Positions 55,096 to 64,000 of a stretch of 64,000 bases of DNA are shown here, piece by piece. Every line of letters begins with the position of its first letter. Position 1 is the stretch's first letter. The notes under the pieces were generated by a model. It ran no database searches, had not been told where the DNA came from, and saw only the letters and a program-made list of their open reading frames with translations. Source of the stretch: Pythium myriotylum. Lineage: Eukaryota > Oomycota > Peronosporomycetes > Pythiales > Pythiaceae. Location of the stretch: assembly GCA_023091665.1 (NCBI GenBank), contig JALJCQ010000004.1, positions 1,364,001 through 1,428,000 on the forward strand. Direction: 5' to 3'. The position numbers were made by a program, and so were the translations under genes.

Positions 55096-56932
55096 CTACT
55101 GGAAGTTGAACGTATGCTGGGCATCATCAGCTGAGGCGCCAAATGCAAACTGCCCCGATTGCATATCGAACGATGGCTCGAGACCGAAGTCCTCCTCCTC
55201 GTCGTCACCACCATAGTACTCGCGAATGATGCGCAGTGCCTTCTCGTAGATTTCTGTAGTCAGAAAATGAAAGGGTGAGGAAAACCTCCATCAACTGCCG
55301 CAGTGAACGCACTTACCTCCACTGTCGTGGTACTGGAGAACTTGAATCTTCTCAATTCCACCGGCTTCTTCAATGTACAGAGTCATTCTGTTGTCTTCGT
55401 GGATTCCTGCATCTGCGTCACCAGTCTGCAGGATCTTGATGAGAGCGTCCAGGCTCAAGTTGATTACCGCAGCATCGGGACAGGCGAGCAGGTTCACGAG
55501 AGGTGGGATACAGCCTTGCTGAACGAGGTACTTGATTTGCTCAATGTTCCCTCCAGACAAGGCATTGGAGATCGCCCACGCAGCCTCCTTCTGGACGTCA
55601 AACTCGCTCGTCACTAGCTGATGGATCAATGGTGGGATCACGTTCGCGTCAATCACATCTTGAATTTGCGACTGTGTTCCCGCCGTTATGTTCGATAATG
55701 TCCAGCAAGTTTCCTTGCGAATCAACTTCTTCTGGTGCCTGAGCAGCGGTAACAAGCGGGGGAGCGCTCCCTGATCAAGCGCCATTTGCGTTTGGTGCTC
55801 GTTGCCTGTCACGATATTACCGATCGTTCGTAGCGCTGGTGTCTGGATTGAGACAAGAGAGTGGCCGAGTAGGTTCACTAGCTGAGTAACAACTCCGGCT
55901 TCGATGACCGCCTGTATCTTCTCGTTCGACCCATCAGACAGGTAAGACAACGCCCAGCACGCGTCTGTCACCACTTCTTCGTCTGGGGATAAAATCAGGT
56001 ACTGGAGTAGCTCGAGCGATGGGCTTACCAAGCTGAACTCGGGCTGTGGCTTGCCACGACATAAGTTTGACAACGTCCACGTTGCGTTGCGCTGCACAGA
56101 GATTTTCCCCACGCTGCGCCGCAAAACGGCGAGAAGCGGAATCATCGCCCCCGAGTTCAACACGTAGTCACGACAGAACGGGGAATCACCAGATATGTTC
56201 CCCAATGCCCACACCGCCTGTTCACAGACGTCGTCATTTGCCGAGAAGAGTAACTCGCAAAACACAGGGACAGCCCCGGAGTTGATCACAACTTCAGTGT
56301 GCTGCGTCGTCCCTGAAGCGATATTCGTAAGCGCCCACGCTGCTTCAAACTGGAGTTCTGGCTTATCATGGCGTCGGAGAAAGTTTACGAGCAGCGGCAC
56401 GACGCCGAGGTTCACAACCTCCTGGATCGGTGGGTTGTGCTCTTTAGGGAGCCAGAGATCGACCGTCAGGGTGAAAGAGGCTTAGCAAGGCACGACAACA
56501 GTCACTCACCAAGTGATAAGAGCCGTCGTAATGAGGAAACCGCCACGGTTTGTTCTGTTGCGTCAAGCGACTGGATCATCGCAGCGATTTTCGGCAGGTC
56601 CTCCACCTGAACAAAGGCACCCCGAATCGTTACGCTCCTCGTTGCAACCACGGCGGCGGCCACGGTATTGATCCTCGTACCGAGACGCGGGGGAGGCCGC
56701 TCCCGTTCGTATCCTGGACCGCCGGAAACTCGCCATCGTCGTCGAAAGCTTCGTCATCGCCGACTCCGAAGCCATTGCTGTTGGGGACGGCCATTCGGCG
56801 GCGCTGGTTGAGCCGGTCTTCGCGGATCGTCTTGCGGATCTGCGTGGTCGTGTCCTCGCGACGCCGACGCGTCACATCGGCGTCGATGCCCTTCTTGTAG
56901 CTGCGCTGCCGGTCCTGCACGCGCGACGCCAT
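55096..56932 (-). CDS. Importin subunit alpha
   Basis: Four exons, coding order: 56932-56681, 56606-56510, 56441-55317, 55253-55096; 543 residues. The N-terminal importin-beta-binding domain is rich in arginine ([29 protein letters not shown]). Then about ten armadillo repeats carry the classical NLS-binding tryptophan/asparagine pairs ([76 protein letters not shown]). The last exon gives the acidic C-terminal tail ([15 protein letters not shown]). It is the adaptor that carries NLS cargo to importin beta. All splice joins preserve the reading, for example [15 protein letters not shown]. Confidence 0.96.
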
Positions 56933-57370
56933 TCTCGCCTCCTCTGGTTGTGCAACCCGGATGGCTCCGATCGTCGACCCTCTGAAACCCAATACAACGA
57001 GCCCATCTCCAGCGCCGAGAATGAGTCATGGATGGCTTGGATGCGTTTATGGAGGTCGGACGAGAACAACAATGCGGAGCTGCGCGCGCAACTAATGGAT
57101 CGGCAGCCGCCGCCTCCTGGTCGCGAACGTGGAGTGTGCGCGCTCGACGACCCGTGGATGCTTTTGGATGCTCCGGCGCTGCGCGTGGTGACTCCGCGTG
57201 GCTCAGCAACCGCATCGTACGAGCAGCGCGCCTCTTTCGCGTCGTGACATGAAACTGCATCATGAAGCGTCGCTCTCGGGAGAGCACCTCGTCGACAAAG
57301 GGTCGGAGCCCAGGCGTCGTCGACAACCCAGAAGAGCAGTTGTGTCGAGAAGTTCAAAACGACGGCAGCC
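56933..57370. other. Divergent promoter region
   Basis: About 440 bp between importin alpha (minus) and the dynein heavy chain (plus). Open frames here on both strands are short and without motifs. Confidence 0.35.
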
Positions 57371-60300
57371 ATGGACGAGCCGAGCGTGCGCTGGCTGCGG
57401 CGGCTCGTCACGCGCGCGCTGGATCTCGACCGCGCGGTCTTCGACGAGGTCTTCACTGCCACGGCCGCGCGCCGCACGTCGTTCAGGACTCTCGAGAGCG
57501 ACACAGAGGTGCGCTGTTGGTTGAGGTTGGCTGTCGTCTCGTTCTTTGCGCTAACACAGGCTTCGCGCAGTCATTGAACGTAACATGCCCACCGAGCGAG
57601 TTGCTACGCAAGTTCTTTGCGCCGGAGAGCGAAGCCGGCAGTGTCCTCTTTTTTTGCGTCGGGGAAGAAGAATGCGAAGTTGAAGAAGAGGTCGAGGAGG
57701 AAGTGGAACAGGTCGTCCAGGAAGGAGGAGACGCCGCTGCTCCCTCACCTCCCACCGCGGAAGTCGAACTGACCGACGAGCATCTCTTCCTGGATGCCCC
57801 GGTCGACCTTTCTCAGCAGCAACCGCGTGTTGAGAAGGTCAAGCAACTCGTCAAGCGTGTTCGCATCGAACTCCGTCGTCGCTGCCTTGTCTATCTGAAC
57901 CTGCTCCCAGCCGATTGCATGGATGCGACGACTGTGTTTCTCATCAAGGTCGCGCCAGGTCCTATTGTGATTCAGAGCGAGACTGGCGCCGCGGTAGGGG
58001 ACTCATCGACGACCCACGAGAGAATCACCCACGGCAACGTGGAAATCGGCTGCTCAACGGGTGATTTGTTGTCAAACCTGGAAGGTGTGATTTGCCACGT
58101 GTATATGCCACTGCTAGATCCCCAACTTTCCCTCACCGGAAGCGGTAGTGGAAACTTGCTCAATATCGAACAGCATGGCAGCAAAGGAAGACTCGTGGGT
58201 ACAAGTGGTGTGAGTGCCGGTGCGTATCAGGCCCTAAAGGTGATTGATGCGGTTCGAAGCGAGTTCAAGAGCAACCTAGTGAAGTTCGCATCTCAGATCA
58301 CGAACGCCATCCAGCAAATACAAGGAGATATCCACTTAACTATTCCAGATGTCGTCATCATTAAGCCCGAGTCACACTTAGATGATTACGAACTCATAAA
58401 CACGCTTGAGCAGGCCCTCGAGGAATGGTCTAAGAGCATCGCCAATGTTGTCGATCAGGAGACGCGCAAGGTTCCGAAGCGTAAGGGGCCTCTTGCGGAG
58501 ATTGAGTTTTGGCGGGAGCGTAATGCGACACTCAGCACAATCTTTGAGCAGATCAACATGCCAAATGTTCAGAAAATGATCAAGCTACTGGAACTTGTCG
58601 AAGCAAGCATGCTTTTAACCTTCAAGTACCACTTCTCTGAGCTGAGCAAACTTTATGTCGAAGCCAAGGACAACGTCAAGTTTCTAACAACACTAGAGCG
58701 ACACTTCAAGAACATTGCAAGTGGGTCCTTCACGACCATCTCAGACACACTGCCGTCGATGATGAATGCGATCCGCATGGTATGGATCATTTCGCGCCAC
58801 TACAATACGGATGAGCGCATGGTCCCCCTCATGGAACGAATCGCTTCCGAGATCGCTGATAAAGTGGCTGTCGAAATTAACATCCATACTATCCTGCGCA
58901 AAAGCCCTGAGTTGGCGCTCCACCAAATCGAGGAGGCGAGGATGGTGCTCGAGCTTTGGCATTCGACGTACATGAAAGTTCGTGAGCGCATTGAGGCAAG
59001 TGGAACTGATCACCGCTGGGAGTTTGACCGAAAGCGACTATTTGAGCAAACCAATTACATGGCCAAAATTTGCGAGAATCTCCAAGAAGTGGCAACTGTT
59101 TTGGACCAGTTCCACAAATTCTTGGGGCCTGAGCTCAAATCGGTCACTGGTGACTCACAAGGCATCGATGACGTGATGGCGCGCGTCGAATCGCTGATTG
59201 CACCATTCGAGTCCGTGCCGTTCAAAATTTTCGACCGTGGTTACAAGACAAGCTGGGAGTCTGTTATGGTTCAGTTCCGGGACAAAGTAGCAGAGATCGA
59301 GAACATGACTCGCAAGTTCATTGATACGTCGTTCCAGAAGTTACGGTCGGCAGAAGGAGCTTTTGACTTGCTCCAGAACTTCCAGAATATTCAGTCACGT
59401 GAGTCGATCAACAAGCAGATGATGGAGAAATACAAGGACATTCTGATGCAGTACACGAAAGAGCTAGAGAAGCTTGATGAGCAATTCCAGAAGAACAAGC
59501 ATCGCCCTCCCGTCTTTAAGAATCATCCACCAGTTGCAGGCTCAATCAGCTGGGCGCGAGGGTTGTACTTGCGAGCGAAAAAGCCAATCTTGCGATTCCG
59601 TGCTATGCCGGATCTTCTTAAGTCTCCTCTGGGCGAAGAAGTGAAGGAGAAGTATTTAGTTTTTGCCCGTGCAGTTGATGCGTACATCAAACAGCTTCAC
59701 AAAGACTGGAACGACAGAGTGCCGGCAATGATTAACGAGTATCTCAAACAGTCGATTCTCGGTCCACAGCTGATTGAAGCTGGCAAGAATGACGCGGGTG
59801 TGATGGTCTACAAGCTCCCTGCTCCTCCGTACTTCTCGAACTTCGCTCGAGAGCTAACAATGATCATCAAAGAATCCAAATATTTGGATCGTCTTGGATT
59901 CGAGATTCCCGAGGAGGCACTGAACGTGACGCTACAAGAAGACAAGTACCATCAATATGTCCAAGAGTTAACACTCATGCTCCGTCACTACGATTCACTG
60001 CTAGGGGAGCTGACACCTGTCGAGACGCACTTGCTAAAGACTCAACTGAAAGATCTTGAAGAGGTTCTTCGTGTTGGCTTCTCCCCGCTGAACTGGAATT
60101 CGCAGCGTATTCTCAGCTTCATTGAGAATTGCAACAAGTCTTTGAACCAGTTTGCGAATCTAGTGAGCCAGATTCACAAAAGCAGTAAGATGGTAGACGA
60201 AATCGTATCGAGTATCGAGAACACGTTGCTCATCAAAATCGACGATTTCGAAGAAGGCGTTGTAACTGAGGTCGGCGAATTTTACGAAATGGTCGAGCGG

Positions 60301-63300
60301 AATCGAATGCAACGTATTGATGAACTCGTGCAAAGCTATCGGTCCATCGGGCCGCTACTAATCAAGGTTGAGGAGATCGTCGCGGGGGTAAACACAGGAA
60401 CGAGTCCTAAGATGGCTACCTACTACATGTACTGGGAGCGACGCATTTTCAACGCCATCACAAAAATGATCATCGCGTCTATGACTACGTTTCAAGCTTT
60501 GCTGAATGTCCACACGAAAGACATCAGCAATGCCGCGGCAGCTTGGGGTAGTATTCGGTCGGAGGAAGGCGGCAAACTCAAACGCCCTCCGCTTTGCAAA
60601 GTCAAGGCTACAATGAACGGAAAAGATATAATTGTGACCCCATCGCTTTCAGACATGTACAAGTTCTTAAGCAAGTCGGTGAAACACATTGTTGAGAGCG
60701 CAAAAGCCTTCATCCGATGGATGCACGGAACGTGCCGTGAAACTGAGCCATTGGTTGTGAGTGATGACGAGGAGCCCATCACATTCACTTTCTACTCAGA
60801 CATATCTCAAAACCCGTACGTGATCAAAATGACACTGAGCCTCAACCAAGAAATCCACAAGGTCTTCAACATTGTAAACAAGTACCTTGACAGTTGGCGG
60901 CGTTACGATACTGTGTACAACCTCTGGAACAGCAAAAGACGCAGCGCTTTGGAGAAACTTGCGGACAAAAAGCCTCCCTGTGTGTATTTCGATACGCGTA
61001 TGGCGCAGTATACTCGTCTTGCTGAGTCTGTGCGCAACCAGCCAACCGAAAAAGACACGGATTTCTTGCAAATTAACTGCTTGCCGGTTGCATTGGCGAT
61101 TGCGAAGCAGGCCGAGATGTGGAAAGACGATTACGGCAAAATTCTTTATGATGTGTCCAACAAGAAATTGCAGTCGATTAGTGCTACTATGGACCAGCTT
61201 GAAGCTGAACTCGACGCTGTGCCTCATGATTTGGATTCCCTCAAGAAAGTCCTCAACACTGTCGCCGTTATCAGTGGCATGAGCATGGAGATGGAGCTCG
61301 AATACGCAGACACTATGGAGCGATACCGCACTCTCCAAACGTTTAGTATCCCGGTTGAAGCAACAGAATCCCAACGTGCCTTTTCGCTAGAGAAGAGATG
61401 GCTAGATCTCGTTGTGGCATCCAAGACAAAAGACCTGCGGTTAGTGCGAGTGAAGGACCAGTTTAGAGGTGTGACTAAACAAGATGCTGTTGTATTCGCT
61501 GAGCAATGCCGCGAAATGAAGAGGGAGTTTTATGAGAGGGGCCCAAGCACAAGTGCATCTGACTTGGACGCAGGACTGGAGTTGGTGAGCGATTTCAAGA
61601 AACGGCTAGCTGTGGTGAAGACAAAGCGCCAAGAGCTGGCTAACGCTGAAAATTTATTTGCTCTCCCCATATCTTCGTATCCTGAGCTTCAAGAAATCAC
61701 TGATGCGCTGGAGAAACAAGATATGATCTATTCTCTTTACACAGAGGAGAAGGATTTCATCTCAACGTTAGCGAGCATGCTATGGGTGGAACTTGACGTG
61801 CCAGCAATGAATAAGGGGATTGACGAACTCGAGAAGAAGTGCCGCAAATTCCCGAAGGAGTTAAAAAGTGTATCGACATTCCAAGAAGTTGAGAAGCAAA
61901 TCCTCGCGTTCAAAGACAGTATTCCGCTGATCCAAAGTCTAAAAAATGATGCGATGAAACCGCGCCACTGGGAAGAGCTTATGCAAGTCACTCAAGTAAA
62001 GTTTGAGATGAACTTGAAGACATTCACTTTGGGGAACTTGTTTGCGATGAAGCTTCACCGCTTTTCGAACGAGATTGGTGAAATAGTCAATGGTGCCATG
62101 CAAGAAATGAAGATCGAACAGGAAATTTTGAAGATAGAAGATGCCTGGGCCAAAGCAGTTCTCGATTTGATCAAATACAAGAAAAATGGCCAAGATAGAG
62201 GATTCGTGCTGCGTGCAGCAGATGACCTCAAGCTCACACTCGAAGACCACATGCTCAATTTACAGACCATGTCAGGATCTCGATTTATTGCAAGCTTTGC
62301 GGATCGTGTGCGCAAATGGGAGCGACGTTTGAGTGTCGTGAATGAGACGCTTGACGTTTGGTTTGTAGTGCAGCGGAAATGGATGTACCTCGAAAGCATA
62401 TTCGTTGGTGCTGAGGACATCCGCCAACAACTGCCGGAAGAAGCCAAAAAATTCGATGCGATCGACAAGTCGTGGAAGACAATCATGGGTGCTACGTACA
62501 AGAATCCAAACGCCGTTGAGGCGTGTACAGCAGAAAATCGCCTCGAGACGTTACAAAACCTATCGGAGCGACTAGACAAATGCCAAAAGTCCCTCAGTGA
62601 CTATTTGGACACAAAGCGAAACTCGTTCCCACGATTCTTCTTCATCTCGGATGACGAGTTATTGAGCGTACTAGGTTCCTCCGATCCGACGTCAATTCAA
62701 GTGCATATGTTGAAGCTGTTTGACAACGTGAAATTGTTGACTTTCGTTCGCAACAATAAGAACGTGGCTGCGATGGAGAGTTCGGAGGGTGAAGGTTTCA
62801 ACTTTCGTACGGTTTCGAACGTTGAAGGCCCTGTGGAGAATTGGATGACCGGTGTGGAGGACGAAATGCGTGCGACATTGCACGTCATTGCCAAAGAAGG
62901 AGTGTTCAAGTACGCCAGGATGGACCGCACAAAATGGCTAGAGGAGGTTCTCGGAATGGTAGGCCTAGTCGGTAGCCAGATATGGTGGACATGGGAAGTC
63001 GAGGATGTATTCTATCGTGTGAAGGCTGGGAACAAGTATGCAATGAAGGAACTCGAGGTGAAACTCACTACTCAGCTGAATGAACTCGTTCGACGGGTGC
63101 GAGAGCCTCTCGATAGGCTTACGCGTAAGAAAGTTAACACCCTACTCATCATTGATGTTCACGCTCGAGACATTGTCGACTCGTTTGTGAGAGACAGTAT
63201 CCTCCATGAGAAGGAGTTTGCTTGGGAGTCGCAGCTTCGTTTCTACTGGAAGAAAGACGTTGATGATGTTGTAATCAGTCAGTGTACAGGCAACTTCCGA

Positions 63301-64000
63301 TACGGATACGAGTACATGGGTCTGAATGGCCGACTAGTGATCACCCCTTTAACCGATCGATGCTATATGACACTGTCGCAAGCCCTAACATTCAAACTTG
63401 GGGGGTCTCCGGCAGGGCCGGCGGGGACGGGGAAAACCGAGACTGTCAAAGACCTTGCAAAGTCACTCGCACTTCCTTGCTATGTTATCAACTGCGGTGA
63501 AGGGCTTGACTACAAGGCAATGGGGAGTATTTTCTCTGGTCTGGTGCAGGTTGGAGCTTGGGGTTGTTTTGATGAGTTCAATCGAATTAATATCGAAGTT
63601 CTATCAGTCGTATCTGCCCAGCTGAGAGCAATTCAAAATGCTCTAAATTATGACAAACCCACAGTCGATATAGGCTTTGGAACGGAAATTTCCATCCATC
63701 GCACAGCTGGATTTGCCACATGCGGTTTTTTCATCACAATGAACCCTGGATACGCAGGCCGCACCGAGTTACCTGATAACCTGAAGGCGTTGTTCCGCCC
63801 AGTAACTATGATTGTACCAGATTTGCTTCAGATTTGCCAAATAATGTTGTTCTCCGAAGGCTTCGAGATGGCTGTGACCCTCGCAAAGAAGATGACGGTA
63901 CTCTACAAGCTCTCCCGTGAACAGCTGTCGAAGCAGTACCACTACGACTTCGGCTTGCGTGCGCTCAAGTCTGTGCTGGTGATGGCTGGATCTCTTAAGC
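57371..64000 (+). CDS. Axonemal dynein heavy chain, DNAH10-like, 3' end beyond window
   Basis: Exon 1 is 57371-57508 (MDEPSVRWLRRLVTRALD). Exon 2 runs from 57571 without a stop to the right edge, giving 2,189 codons so far; the full protein is normally above 4,000. The order is the N-terminal stem (DHC_N1, about 58.2-60 kb), then the linker (DHC_N2, about 61.8-63.2 kb), then AAA1. In AAA1 the P-loop GPAGTGKT is at 63415-63438, NCGEGLDYKAMG follows, Walker B/DEFN is GCFDEFNRI at about 63565-63590, and the sensor region is ITMNPGYAGRTELP. The pattern GEGLDYKAMGSIFSGL and the TLAKKMTVLYKLSREQLSKQ run resemble DNAH10, the inner-arm I1 beta chain. That subtype is from memory of family patterns and is moderately secure. 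Motor activity drives flagellar bending of zoospores. Confidence 0.93.

Overview
The window is a nuclear segment from a flagellated stramenopile, most likely an oomycete of the Phytophthora/Pythium kind. The evidence is many short GT-AG introns (57-78 nt in the genes rebuilt here), tightly packed genes on both strands, axonemal genes (a dynein heavy chain of DNAH10 type, a PIH1-domain protein, several giant IQ-motif proteins), and an assortment of decayed transposons plus ABCA and ABCC transporter relics. No rRNA, tRNA, CRISPR or prokaryotic operon structure is visible. Most gene models below were assembled by hand across introns, so their ends differ from simple open reading frames.

Layout. 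1-8.5 kb: a partial IQ-motif/coiled-coil protein (+), then WASHC1 (-) and a plant-type CCR4-like deadenylase (-). 8.5-24.1 kb: an accessory island framed by two nearly identical, directly repeated quinone oxidoreductase genes (8541-10102 and 22486-24059). Between them lie an ABCA pseudogene split by a small inversion, a SAP/trihelix-like protein, remnants of IS630/Tc1-type and pogo-type transposases, one intact Harbinger (HARBI1-like) transposase, a START-like relic and an ABCC relic. A 22-bp identical sequence in opposite orientation (10685-10706 and 22100-22121) also brackets this island. 24.3-64 kb: an almost continuous series of housekeeping and flagellar genes: a nucleotidyltransferase/EamA-transporter fusion (-), a 1,698-residue IQ/TPR protein (+), a 1,108-residue nuclear-looking protein (-), anthranilate synthase component I (-), a PIH1 protein (+), an Afi1/DENN-type trafficking protein (-), a complex I NDUFA3-like subunit (+), a 1,401-residue IQ protein (-), an ArfGAP (+), MANF (+), SERP1/RAMP4 (-), inositol-3-phosphate synthase (-), V-ATPase subunit e (+), importin alpha (-), and the first 2,189 codons of an axonemal dynein heavy chain (+) that runs off the right edge.

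Themes. Several neighbours share membrane-traffic or ER roles (WASHC1, Afi1-like, ArfGAP, MANF, SERP1, V-ATPase e), and several serve the flagellum (dynein heavy chain, PIH1, probably the IQ proteins). The most unusual single gene is the fusion at 24288-27065, which joins a cytoplasmic nucleotidyltransferase domain to a ten-helix EamA/DMT transporter. This resembles the bacterial phosphocholine pair LicC and LicB carried on one chain. The most unusual large-scale feature is the island bordered by the duplicated oxidoreductase genes.
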